In this document: positions 19,642-30,352 of the stretch, piece by piece
Layout of the letters: the number at the start of each line of letters is the position of its first letter
Position numbering within the stretch: position 1 is the first letter of the stretch
Assembly: GCA_009760855.2 (NCBI GenBank)
Contig: WPIO01000168.1
Span: 1 to 47,500, forward strand
DNA from: Cristatella mucedo
Lineage: Eukaryota > Bryozoa > Phylactolaemata > Cristatellidae
Direction of reading: 5' to 3'
DNA length: 47,500 bases
The notes under the pieces: model-generated
Database searches by the model: none
Told to the model about the DNA's origin: nothing
Seen by the model: the letters and a program-made list of their open reading frames with translations, nothing else
Position numbers and translations under genes: made by a program

Positions 19642-20097
19642 ATGTGCGGATGTCATCAAGGCATGCAGCAAGGGAGTTAAGAGAATTCGACGTTCTCGGG
19701 GGGGGGGGCTGGGAGGGATCAAAGCAATGGTACAACTGAATGTCATCAGCGTAGAAGTGAAAGCCTAGGTTGGGCTTGGAAATGAGATCGGCGAGAGGCG
19801 GAGTATAAAACCGATAGGGGTAGTATAAAACCTTGAAGTCTCCCACAAGACCTGAACCATTGCAACGTAGTGTCAGTGATGCCCAGGCGAGATGTGAGGC
19901 GCTCAAGAAGGACTCGGTAATTGATAGTATCAAAAGCTGCCGAAAGATCGAGCCAAGCAAGCAGAGATACTCTACCTATGTCTAAATTCATAAGTAGGTC
20001 GATATACACCCGAAGCAATTCTGACTCCGTGGAGTGATTAGCTACAAAACCAGAATGGAACTTACTAGCAAGGTTTGAAGTTTAAATATATGAGTTT

Positions 20098-20250
20098 ATG
20101 GAAGAGGTAAGGTGCCCATTCTTTGTGACCGAGGTCATGGGTTCGAATCCTGCAGTGGGCGATCCGAATTGCCATTTGCAAGCGCTAGTGATAAAGCTGT
20201 TCTGCTGCTATACAAATGAAGCGGTTAAATCAGCTAATATTTTATTTTAC
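20098..20250 (+). mobile_element. SINE-2 copy
   Basis: GAGGTAAGGTGCCC (box A side), GGGTTCGAATCCTG (box B, matching the pol III consensus GGTTCRANNCC), GGGCGATCC, the CTGCTATACAAATGAAGCGG tail and AAATCAGCTAATATTTTA. It sits between the end of LINE-A and the resumed LINE-C. Confidence 0.75.
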
Positions 20251-20663
20251 ACCCATAGTACTGAGCTGTGCCTATCACTCGACCCTACTAAACTTGGCTC
20301 CTTACCCGACTCACGTAATGTCCTGCTGCCTGCTTTGACGACAATTTCCGGCTACTAACTTCTGGAAGCTTTATAATGATACTACCAACCCACTAGTTTT
20401 TTTTTTTAGAGTCACCCAAACGTTAGAGAACCTAACCTTCAAGCTTTGTTTGACGAGCATTACTCCTATTACGTCTTTCTATTATCTAGCCACGCTATTC
20501 CAAAACGACTCGTCCTTCATTATATGATCATATCTACTCCAATGTCAAGTCGGCCTACTGTCAGCTCCGGAACATGGCCAAAAACAGGTGTGCATAGATA
20601 AGAGTAAAGCAGCTAAGCTAGTTCGTGCGTTTGTTACATTGCATCTAGATCATTGCAATTATC
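20251..20663 (+). mobile_element. LINE-C relic, right part
   Basis: Resumes at STELCLSLDPTKLGS, the equivalent of LINE-A DDTQLYLCFDPS, directly after the YADD position. It then shows AYCQLRNMAKN and SKAAKLVRAFVTLHLDHCNY. At about 20664 it switches to LINE-B. Confidence 0.6.
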
Positions 20664-21000
20664 CACACGGCCCGCCACGGCTTGGCTCCGTCTTACCTAG
20701 CTGAACTGCTGCACCAGTTCAGCCTCCTCGCACCCTCAGGTTCTGTGTGGACAATACATTAGCTGTTCCATTCCTCTGCTTAAAGACCATTGCCGACAGA
20801 AGCTTTAGCTCTGCAGGTCCTAGACTGTGGAACTCGCTTCCACAATTCTTAAGCAACGACAACTGCTCTCCTACTGCCGACTATAGCACATACTTTTCAG
20901 CAGTCCTGAGCTGCCACGTCTATGCTACTCACTACCTCAACTGCTCTCCTGACTCGGCTCTGCTTGCCACTTTTTCTTTGTTTCGTGAGAGGAAGTCTCG
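20664..21000 (+). mobile_element. LINE-B 3' coding fragment
   Basis: Begins at the ACHGLAPSYLAELLHQF equivalent and reads MDNTLAVPFLCLKTIADRSF, RLWNSLPQFLSNDN and DYSTYFSAVLSC. It ends before the normal 3' UTR end, near TTTGTTTCGTGAGAGGAAGT. Confidence 0.8.
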
Positions 21001-22044
21001 TTTAAGGCCAGCACTTCAACATCTGGACCAAAGTAGCACAGTGTTTATTTTCTGCTACTGGGTAAACAATGTAGCAGCTAGTGTGGTCTGTCATCAAGGA
21101 CATATCTGCACATAACAAAGCTTTCATCCAAGCTTCACTGGCATCCTGATCTTGCACCTAGTCGACTGAAAAGATCTTCTGTCGGGCTTAATGTCACTTT
21201 AGTTGCACCAGCCTACCTGTACTTGACCTTTCGTGCTCCTTCGTTGTGCTGTCGCACTACCGGCTCCCCAGCATCCGGTTATCTTGCTGTCCTTGACACT
21301 CAATTTAATTGTTTGTGGATCGACCTTGTTTACACCAGAAGTCTGGATTTCACTTCCGGCTATGGTTACTAACAGCAATGACTTTTCAGCTGTAAGGTTT
21401 GCACTCTGTCTAAGACACATCTGTTTCGTTCAGTGTTCCCTTTGCCTCAGGAAGCTTTTTTTTTATTCCATCATGCTTTGCATGCATCAGTGTCTGCTAA
21501 TATGCAGTGGTCTGATTTAACGGCTGCGCCGAATTGTGCAAGTTTGCTTTAGTGTGCTGGCCTCAGCATGATACTTTCGTGCTTTTACATGCTCGACATG
21601 GCACATGTCACCAACCCTTGGGTATTGATTCATTTGCGGACCTATTAATAATTTAAATCTTGAATAACTCTGTTTAACTACCTAAGTGAACCGAATCTCA
21701 CGCTATGCACTTTACAAGTAGCTGCCAGGGAAGCAATGCCCAAGGGTTAATGGCATGCCCATGGGTATCATTCTTTGACCTTGCTCAGATAAGGAGGCAA
21801 AAGCACTTAATTAAGAAGGCAGAAAGGGCCGCTAGTTATTAGGACATGCGTTAGTAACATGCACTGAAGCATGCTTTGGCAACCTCACGAAACACACTGG
21901 AACAAGTTATTTAGGGAGTGGGAAAGCTGTGTTTAGCTTATGAAGTAACCGCCAAGACTTGTATTGACGATGCTTAGTCAGTACATCTAGGAAGTATCTG
22001 CCTTCAGGTAGGCAAGCTGCATAGGCCAGCTTCATTAGCTAAAG
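21001..22044. other. no recognisable feature
   Basis: About 1 kb without LINE/SINE similarity or a convincing reading frame. Confidence 0.4.
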
Positions 22045-22253
22045 AAGCTGAAAACGCACCTGTTTATTGCAGCATTTGGTAGGTCTTTGTGATTCGTCCT
22101 TCGTGTGCATGTACCTGCGTACACTGTGCCTGGTGCTTGTGGATGTTAACACCACACATTTGGGATAGCTTTATATGCAGCATCTGTAAAGTACCTAGAG
22201 AGAGAAATTCAGTTCTCTGAGGGCACTATACATATTTATAATTAATATTGTCG
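22045..22253 (+). mobile_element. LINE-A variant (A2) 3' UTR and tail
   Basis: Same landmarks as LINE-A (GATTCGTCCTTCGTGTGCAT, tail hairpin) but a shorter 3' UTR with GTACCTGCGTACACTGTGCC and ACCACACATTTGGGATAGC. The copy at 31170-31362 shares this version, so it is a subfamily. Confidence 0.7.
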
Positions 22254-22257
22254 TTAT

Positions 22258-22347
22258 TGTTAGCTCTTCCTTTGCAGCAATTGTAAAGCACGTAGAAGGA
22301 GATTGAATTCTCCGAGGGTGCCTTATCAAATGTATTATTATTATTAG
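22258..22347 (+). mobile_element. LINE-A tail with double compensatory hairpin changes
   Basis: CCTTTGCAGCAATTGTAAAG followed by a hairpin: outer arms GCAC (22288-22291) / GTGC (22318-22321), inner arms GGAGA (22298-22302) / TCTCC (22309-22313), then (ATT)n. The consensus arms are GCGC/GCGC and AGAGA/TCTCT. Confidence 0.85.
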
Positions 22348-22429
22348 CTTCCATATCATATCCATCAATAGCAAAGGCGTTGTGAGCATCCGGATCAAAA
22401 GCCTGAATATTCAGCAAGGTGCCACTTGT

Positions 22430-22600
22430 TCCATGAGGCTGTTTTGCTGTTTCTGGATTATTGTAATGGTTTTTTTTGTCGGCTGCCTAAGAGCTCCCTC
22501 AGATCCTTGTGGTCCAATCCAGGGTTGGCTGTTCCAGACAGTTCCAAGCACGTGCCTTTTATGGTTCTCTCTCCAACAAGGCTGTGCCGTGGCACTTCTC
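22430..22600 (+). mobile_element. possible old LINE C-terminal relic
   Basis: FLDYCNGFFCRLPKSSLRSL resembles the LINE motif SRLDYCNSLLAGLPKKAxRPL. The similarity is short, so the call is tentative. Confidence 0.35.
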
Positions 22601-23606
22601 GTATACACACACCGATAGTAATGCGTACAATTTCAGCCCATGCAAGCCGGTAGAGGTCGATGCATGTGAATTGTTATATCGTGCACTGGCCTCGTGCATT
22701 CGTGCTCCTGCAACATCTAGCTGCACCTGCTCCACTGGCTACAAACAGCCACTTCACTGGGTGAGGGGGGGGGTAAGCTGGGCTTGCTTGGATGTTGCCC
22801 ACGTGGCAGCTGCCGCAGAGCAGGCAGCTGGTTCCCAAGCCGGCAGCCTGTATCGGCAGCTGCTGCGTTGGTTGCAGGTGCCCCGAGTCAGCAGTGTTGA
22901 TGCATGTCTGCCTCGATTTTTCCAGCTGGCTACTCTTGACTTGACCGATTTGGTCGTTAGCAGCTTTTCCTTTTCATGCCATCGGCTGACTAGTACGAGC
23001 ATCGCCTGATTAGCCTCGAGATTCAGGCCGTTTTTTTTTATTCAGTATAGGCACCTGGTTCGGGTGCCCTCTAGTCTGTTCTTAGCAAGACGAAGTCTTG
23101 GCTGCTGGACTTGCCAGGACCTGTTGCAGGCCGGCATCATGGCGGCGTGAGAGTGAAGCGTCGATGCGGCTGGCTGCTGTGGGGGGATGCTGGATCGGCT
23201 TGGGCTCCCCGCTCTTCTTCTTCTCACGATGAATCGATGCTCCATCTTTGTGCCGATGTCATCCCAGTGCCAGAGCTATCGTGCCGATGGCAGGATGGCG
23301 ATCTGCAGGTTGGCGTGAAATGTACAAATAAAGGTCTGGTGATTCAGTAGCCTCATTGATACAGCTGCTGCCAAAGAGTCGTAGCAGCCTTCGCCTGCCT
23401 CACTTGGAGTGGACTGTAAACAATTGCCTGCTCGAGAACTCGAACCCGTTACTTGAGTCATGAAGTGCAATCTCCTCTCCTCTTAGTTTAGGACCCAGGG
23501 AATGACTTGATTCGGTTGCGTGCGAGGCAGTTAAAAAGTATATGCAGGCCTGCCAAGCTACTTTTAGTTGATATGGTTGCCTCTCTTTCGACTGTCTCAC
23601 ACTATT
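22601..23606. other. no recognisable feature
   Basis: A 166-codon plus-strand open frame (22509-23009) overlaps the previous relic; its remaining part has no recognisable domain. Confidence 0.35.
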
Positions 23607-24794
<1,188 letters not shown>

Positions 24795-25275
24795 TATCTC
24801 CGTCAGTAACTCCACAAAGCCATACAGACTATGTGGGTGTTATGCAGGAGGGTTTTGTAAAGCGCACTCACAGCCTAAGCGGCTTTCGGTACCCATTCGA
24901 TAGCCAACAGACTTCGTCTCACGAAACAAAGAGAAAGTGGGAAGCATAGCAGAGTTAGGAGAGCAGTTGGGGTAGTGAGTAGCATAGAAGTAGCAGTTCA
25001 GGACCGCTGAAAAAGATGTGCCATAGTCGGCAGTTGGAGAGTAGATGTCCTTGCCTAAGAATTGTGGAAGCGAGTTCCAAAGTCTAGGACCTGCAGGGCT
25101 AAAGCTTCTGTAGCCAACTGTCTTTGAGCTGTGGAATGGAACAGCTAATTTATTGTCCATACAGTGCTTGAAGGCATGGGAGGCTGAAACTGGTGCAGCA
25201 GTTCAGCTAGGTACGAAGGAGCCAAGCTGTGGCGGGCCTTGTGGGTCAGCATAAGAACTTTGCTCGGTATCCGTT
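24795..25275 (-). mobile_element. LINE-B host copy, 3' half
   Basis: Minus-strand LINE-B from its 3' end (GTATCTCCGTCAGTAACTCC) through the 3' UTR and C-terminal coding part (MDNKLAVPFHSSKTVGYRSF, RLWNSLPQFLGKD). It stops at TATCCGTT (25268-25275), the target duplication of the inserted LINE-A, and continues from 28372. Confidence 0.9.
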
Positions 25276-25510
25276 ATAATAATAATAATAACAATTCACT
25301 TGATAAAGCGCCCTAGGGGAACTTAATCTCTCTCTAGGTGCTTTACATTTGCTGTAAAGTGAAATGCAATTGAATGGTAAGTAAAATCATGCTTGAAAAA
25401 ACAAACGAAATGAATAATATGGTTAGGGGTGACATGCACAGGGTCAGCATGCAAATGTGGTTAGTTGCAGCTTTCACAGTGTCAGCACGCATAAGCACAT
25501 GAAGGACGAA

Positions 25511-27266
25511 TCACAGGGACCCACTAAATGCTGTCCTAAATAGGTGTGTTTTTAGGTTCCTTTTAAATGTGGTCAGGTCAGGGGATGTTCTGACGCAGGT
25601 CGGGAGGCAGTTCCAGGCTTTGGGAGCATATGAACTAAATGCACGGTCTCCAAAGGATTTAAGGTTTGTATGAGGTATTTCTAGACTGTTGGATTCCGAA
25701 AAGCGGGTGGTACGATGCTTAGCCTGATGGGGTAGTATATCTGACAGATAGGCTGGAGCCATAGAATGAAGGGACCTAAAAGTGAGCGACACAACCTTGA
25801 AGTCAATCCGTTGCTTGACTGGTAGCCAGTGCAGGTCGGCGAGAAGTGGAGTAATGTGGCAATTGCAACGCTCACGACAGACAAGCCTAGCTGCAGAGTT
25901 TTGAACCAGCTGCAATCGCCTGATCGCACATGCTGGTAGGCCAGTAAGCAGTGAGTTGCAGAAGTCGAGACGGGTTGGCACGAATGCATGGACCAACTTA
26001 GACGTGGTATCTTTATCTAAACAAGCCCGAATTTTAGCCATGTTATGAAGCTGAAAATAGGCAGATTTGACTGTGGAGCTGATATGGTCGTCTAACAAGA
26101 GGTTGCTTTGGAATATGACACCTAGATTTCGAGCTGATTCAACTGGAGATATGCTGGCAGAGCCAATTTTGAGAGTCAGCCTTTCCAATCTCTGGATCAC
26201 ACTGGGTTTGCCCATAACTAGTAAGCTAGTTTTATCATCGTTAAGTTTTAGAAAATTTGCTGCCATCCATGTGCGGATGTCATCAATGCATGCAGCTAGT
26301 GAGTTGAGAGAATTTGAGGTGCTCGAAGGCTGGGAGGGATCAAAGCAAAGGTACAACTGAGTGTCATCCGCATAGAAGTGAAAGCCTAGATTGTGCTTGG
26401 CAATCACATCAACAAGAGGCATAGTATAAACCGTGAAAAGAACCGGACCTAGCACTGAGCCCTGAGGTACTCCATATTTTAGAGGTACTTTAGATGATCT
26501 TTGTCCATTCACGTATATTCTCTGGAGTCTCCCACTGAGATAGGACCTGAACCACTGCAGAGCAGTGCCAGTGATGCCCAGGCGAGATGAGAGGCGCTCT
26601 AGAAGAACTTTGTGATCGATGGTATCAAAAGCTGCCGAAAGATCAAGCAAAACAAGCAGAGACACTCTACCCATGTCTGCATTCCTAAGTAGGTCGTTGT
26701 ATACCCGAAGCAATGCTGACTCTGTGGAGTGATTAGCTCTAATGCCGGACTGGAACTTACTAGCAAGGTGGAAGGTTTCGATATACGAGTTCAGCTGGTC
26801 CGCCACGACCTGTTCCAGTGTCTTTGATAGGAATGGTAGAAGGGAAACTGGGAGGTAGTTGCTCAGGTTCTCTTGGCCAAGTGTAGTTTTCTTGAGAAGT
26901 GGCCTGACTACAGCTTTTTTGAAAGGTGCTGGGACCTGACCTGAGGCTAATGACATATCAATTATGTTAGTTATGCATGGCAGCAGCAGATCAATGCAAC
27001 GTAGGAGCAGGACAGTGGGAATACGGTCCAGAGGACTTGTTGTCTTCTTTGATTGAGATACGAACTTTAGGACTAGATCACTAGTGACCTGCTTAAATGC
27101 AGACATTGAGGTGCAGCCAGGAACCGAGGAACAGCATTCTAGTGTGGAGGTTGTCATCGCAGTGATGGATTCCCTGATCTTGTCCATCTTCAACACAAAG
27201 AATCGAGAGAAGCGATCGGCTAGATCATTAGGATCATCAGGTAAGGAGCTAATCTGGGAACGGTTG
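25511..27266 (-). CDS. LINE-A reverse transcriptase
   Basis: Open for more than 580 codons: 561 from the Met at 27196, and further upstream through RSQISSLPDDPNDLADRFSR. CR1/L2-type motifs in order (residues from that Met): fingers FKKAVVRPLLKK; motif A LLVLLDLSAAFDTIDHKVLL (about 180-200); GITGTALQWFRSYLSGRL; motif B GVPQGSVLGPVLFTVY; motif C FHFYADDTQLYLCF with catalytic DD; NFLKLNDDKTSLLVMGK; C-terminal LDFCNSLLTGLPACAIRRLQ, HWLPVKQRIDFKVVSLTFR, AFSSYAPKAWNCLP and a TTFKRNLKTHLFRTAF end. Upstream of about 27266 the frame shifts, apparently at a shortened A-run near 27296. The catalytic residues are intact, but the endonuclease is in another frame, so this copy is probably inactive. Confidence 0.9.
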
Positions 27267-27496
27267 AGAGATGGTTTATTGTCGACATCAGCATTTTTGG
27301 ATTGTGCATCTGTGATTCAACAATGTTTTTATAAAAGCTAGACTTGGCCTTTGCTAGGATCGATTGGTACGACCTACAGTAGTCTTCATATGCCTGTCGA
27401 TGGACAGTTAGTCCGGATGTTTTGTATGCTTTTTCAAGCTTTCGTTAATAGACTTGGCTAGTTTAATGTCTGCGGTAAACCATAGGCCGTCTGGGC

Positions 27497-27518
27497 GGGG
27501 GGGGGGGGGGGCCCCCCC
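27497..27518. repeat. G15C7 homopolymer block inside LINE-A
   Basis: Fifteen G followed by seven C, in the endonuclease-RT linker. It disrupts the LINE-A frame and may be a sequencing or assembly artefact. Confidence 0.8.
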
Positions 27519-27684
27519 GCACAGTGTGCTTTATCAGAGGGGCAAACTCGTCTAGTGTGTCAGCTAGTGTCGTGTTGAAGCTATCTACCAATGGTGACAG
27601 ATCGGAGGGAGGATTGAGCAGCAGAGGTGAAGCAGATATTCTCGCACGGACAGCATCGATGTCAAGGGTCTTGAAGTTTCGCGA

Positions 27685-28359
27685 TTAACAGGTTATTTTA
27701 GAGGAGGATGTGGGCACACACTGTAGATTGAGATCTGCGTGGTCAGATAAGCATGATTCGGTAATAATTGGTGATGACAAAGTGCAGTTATATGAGAAAA
27801 TCTGGTCGAGTGTGTGACCTTGGATGTGGGTAGGGCCATGCACATGAGCCACAAGAGACAATGAGTCAGTCAATGCACGAAATTTGGTGCTGAAAGCGTC
27901 AGATAAGTTATCAAAGTGAACGTTGAAATCACCCATTACGAGGAAGGATCGATTTCTTGCACACAGAATTGAACTGAGATCGGAGAAATCTGATATAAAG
28001 GAAGATTTGGTACCTGGTGGGCGATAGACTACTGCCACTATCGGCAGCTTGTTTTCGGGTGAGACCAAGACAATTGATTCAAAAGACTGCTTCGAGGGTA
28101 CCGCAAATGGCTTGAAGTTGAATTTCGAGCGAACGGCAATAGCTACTCCACCTCCAGTTTTGATTGATCTAGGGGTGTGAAAGAACGAGAAACCAGATCG
28201 AGTTGCGTCTATAATTGTCGGACAGTTTATCGATTTCAGCCAAGTTTCAGTTAGGGCGAGCAGATCGATACCATTTTTAGAAATAAGGTCGCTTATTACT
28301 AGAGGTTTATTGCACATTGAGCGAGGATTCCAAAGGCAAGCGTTAAGTCTGGCTGTTGG
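27685..28359 (-). CDS. LINE-A apurinic-type endonuclease domain
   Basis: APE-like endonuclease of a CR1/L2 LINE, expected to nick target DNA for reverse transcription. The Met-started frame is 210 codons (28317-27685), and the same frame reads upstream to about 28359 as RLNACLWNPRSMCNK, a typical domain start. Motifs: LLALTETWLK (catalytic Glu), GGGVAIAVRSK, IVAVVYRPPG, FLVMGDFNVHF (GDFN), HTLDQIFS and CLSDHADL (SDH, catalytic His). These match the family's standard order. It is joined to the RT region by a linker with two or more frameshifts and the G15C7 run. Confidence 0.9.
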   Translation of the reverse strand, partial: PTARLNACLWNPRSMCNKPLVISDLISKNGIDLLALTETWLKSINCPTIIDATRSGFSFFHTPRSIKTGGGVAIAVRSKFNFKPFAVPSKQSFESIVLVSPENKLPIVAVVYRPPGTKSSFISDFSDLSSILCARNRSFLVMGDFNVHFDNLSDAFSTKFRALTDSLSLVAHVHGPTHIQGHTLDQIFSYNCTLSSPIITESCLSDHADLNLQCVPTSSSKITC

Positions 28360-28371
28360 GGTTTATCCGTT

Positions 28372-28910
28372 GATCAACCGGCATCCATCCTAGCTCTTTA
28401 GCAGTGGAGACACGTGGTCAAACCTCTGGGACTTGAAGACTAGCATTGTAGCCATATTCATAGCCAGCTGCAGTGGCCTAGTTGCTTTCTTTGGAAGCCC
28501 AGCCAAAAGGAAATTAAAATAATCAAGCCGAGACAGAACTAAGGCGGGAGTTAAATTTTTTACAAGCCACTGTGGAAGACAGCTTCTGATCTTGGATAGG
28601 GATCGGACGTGATGGCTAGCTGTAGAAGCAGTCTTCTGAATGAAGCTTTTAAAATTTAGGCCTCTGTCGAAAACGACACCTAAATTTCGAGCACGTGGTG
28701 ATGGTTGCACAATAGCATTACCTATTAGAAGAGCAAAGCCTTCTAATCCTGCCACACGCTTAGGGTGTCCTATGAGCAGCAGTTCGGCTTTATCATCATT
28801 TAATTTCAGGAAGTTTTCCAACATTCAGGATCGAACGTTGGCAAGGCAAGCATTCAGTTTATCGGTTACTTCAGTAGATTCCGACAGTTTGAAGGACAAA
28901 TACAGTTTAG
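28372..28910 (-). mobile_element. LINE-B host copy, 5' half
   Basis: Continues the LINE-B copy of 24795-25275. Reads (minus) NFLKLNDDKAELLLIGHPKR, PSPRARNLGVVFDRGLNF, SKIRSCLPQWLVKN, LLAGLPKKATRPLQLAMNM. Truncated at about 28910, just downstream of motif C. Confidence 0.9.
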
Positions 28911-29057
28911 GGTTTAGTATTAAGGGATTAGAGAGAAACTCAAATGGAAGAGATTACTATGAACGTGTTCATTTAACGTTAATATAAGCATATGCTTTCG
29001 ACCATGTTGAACAGCCTTCTGAGCACTGTGACCATAGCAGAAACTGACATTGCTGTA

Positions 29058-29275
29058 TGAAAGTGGGTCCATGCGATTCGTCCATTGTGTGCTTTTGCAT
29101 GCTGTCACCACATTTACATACTGACCCTGTGCATGTCACCTCTATTGTATGCGTGTTGTCTTTGAGCATGCTACCACTAACTATTCGATTATGCTTCCTT
29201 TGAAGCAAATGTAAAGTGCCTAGAAAGAGATACAGTTCTTTGGGGGCGCTATGCGAATGTATTGTTATTACTATT
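29058..29275 (+). mobile_element. LINE-A 3' UTR and tail
   Basis: GATTCGTCCATTGTGTGC, ACTGACCCTGTGCATGTCAC, TTTGAAGCAAATGTAAAGTG, hairpin with arms GTGCC...GGGCGC and AGAGA...TTCTTT, and a degraded ATT tail. Confidence 0.85.
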
Positions 29276-29307
29276 ACGAACAAACGATGCTGTGTTAGCT
29301 GTGTCAA

Positions 29308-29346
29308 TATGTGTGTGTTTGTGTGTGTGTGCGTGCATGCGTGCAT
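29308..29346. repeat. GT/GC-rich simple repeat
   Basis: Short TGTGTGTTTGTGTGTGTGTG and GCGTGCATGC stretch. Confidence 0.8.
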
Positions 29347-29674
29347 GGGCCCCAACGTGTTTGTGCATGTGCATGTGCCACACAGTATGCTCGTGCTCTC
29401 CAGCTTGTTCTTGAACTTGGGGTGGGACATCCTAGTTGTGCCTCTGCATTAGAGTGGGAGACTCCTGTTTTTTGCATTCCTGTGCACGCATATTGGTGTC
29501 CAGTCGCAGGTTTATTACTGTGCTGATAGCGATTATTCTGTACCTGGCTAGTAGGTGCCTAACCTTATAGGTATATTTGTGTATTTTATTTATTTGCTTA
29601 TAGGCCTATAGGTGATCGGTGCATGGGAGTGAGGGGCCTGACACAGGTGCTGCAATGTTCCGTGCTCTCAAAAA

Positions 29675-29806
29675 TATAATTCATTTATATAGCACCCCAA
29701 GAGAACTTAATCTCTATTCAGGCGCTTGACATATAGGGCTCGAGCCCATGACCTCAGCCAGACCTTGGTCGGGGCGAGCACCTTAACCGCTAGACCAAAC
29801 CAGCTT
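29675..29806 (-). mobile_element. SINE-1 copy (first of tandem pair)
   Basis: Complement of SINE-1 from ATAATTCATTTATATAGCAC to ACCGCTAGACCAAACCAGCT; the last few bases of the 5' end are missing. Only about 6 bp separate it from the next copy. Confidence 0.9.
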
Positions 29807-29812
29807 ATCAAA

Positions 29813-29955
29813 TACAATTCATTCGTATAGCGCCCCAAGAAAATTTAATCTCTATTCAGGCGCTTCACATATGCCTCCGGGCTCGAGCCCACGACCTCAG
29901 CCAGACCGTGGTCAGGGGCAAGCACCTTAACCGCTGGACCAAACCAGCTCGGTAC
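29813..29955 (-). mobile_element. SINE-1 copy (second of tandem pair)
   Basis: Complement of SINE-1 from ACAATTCATTCGTATAGCGC to GGACCAAACCAGCTCGGTAC, the full 5' end. It differs from its neighbour at several sites, so the two probably arose by separate insertions, the newer using the tail region of the older. Confidence 0.9.
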
Positions 29956-30254
29956 AGTGGCTGCTTCTGGACCTCGAGGTCAAAGCCCAAAGCTGCAGGC
30001 AGCTGACAAGCTGTCAGCATGCCAGTCATGTCTGTGGCACCTCTCTGAGTTGATCCAGGCTTTGACCCAGCCAGGTGTTTGGCCTACCAACTGACCTGTC
30101 ACCATCAGTGGCTCACTGCAAGCTGGCTGGCTGGCTAGGAATTACCCTGAATAAATCTTACTCAGGCCACAGGCACCCCTCAGTGAACAAGCACAGTGGG
30201 GGTGTGTGGTGTTGTACAACTCGGCCAGCCAGGCTCGGCTGTCTTGATCTTGGC

Positions 30255-30352
30255 AGCCTCCACATTATACCACTTCTGCAAGCGGTTGTGATAGCCACAA
30301 AGGCTCTTCTGTTGCTATACAAAAAGGCTGTTTAATCAGCTAGTATTATTTA
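30255..30352 (+). mobile_element. SINE-2 3' part
   Basis: CTGCAAGCGGTTGTGATAGC, AAAGGCTCTTCTGTTGCTAT, CAAAAAGGCTGTTTAATCAG match the tail of the 32836-33027 copy. The tRNA-like head is lost or unrecognisable. Confidence 0.7.

Larger units (their letters stand above)
18346..20096 (-). mobile_element. LINE-A copy nested in LINE-C
   Basis: Minus-strand LINE-A from the ATT-type tail (18346) and hairpin through the 3' UTR and C-terminus into the reverse transcriptase (an ANFLKLNDDKT segment near 19400-19440, motif A SLLAWLDLSAAFDTINYRVL near 19930-19960). Part of the motif A-C interval is deleted near 19800-19850. Two SINE-1 copies (18714-18839 and 19439-19560) and a TA microsatellite interrupt it. 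The frame is broken. Confidence 0.85.
25276..28363 (-). mobile_element. LINE-A insertion (EN + RT), 3.09 kb, 8-bp TSD
   Basis: The longest LINE-A here. The sense strand runs from 28363 to 25276: start of the endonuclease domain, linker, reverse transcriptase, 3' UTR, tail hairpin and ATT tail. It is flanked by TATCCGTT at 25268-25275 and again at 28364-28371, and the LINE-B sequence on either side is continuous once it is removed. It is 5' truncated: no ORF1 is seen. Its tail joins the target at the ATT repeat end, as expected for target-primed reverse transcription. Confidence 0.92.

Noticed and set aside
22509-23009. 166-codon plus-strand frame as a gene
   Set aside because: Only a short LINE-like similarity at the left and no domain in the rest; no splice or start support.
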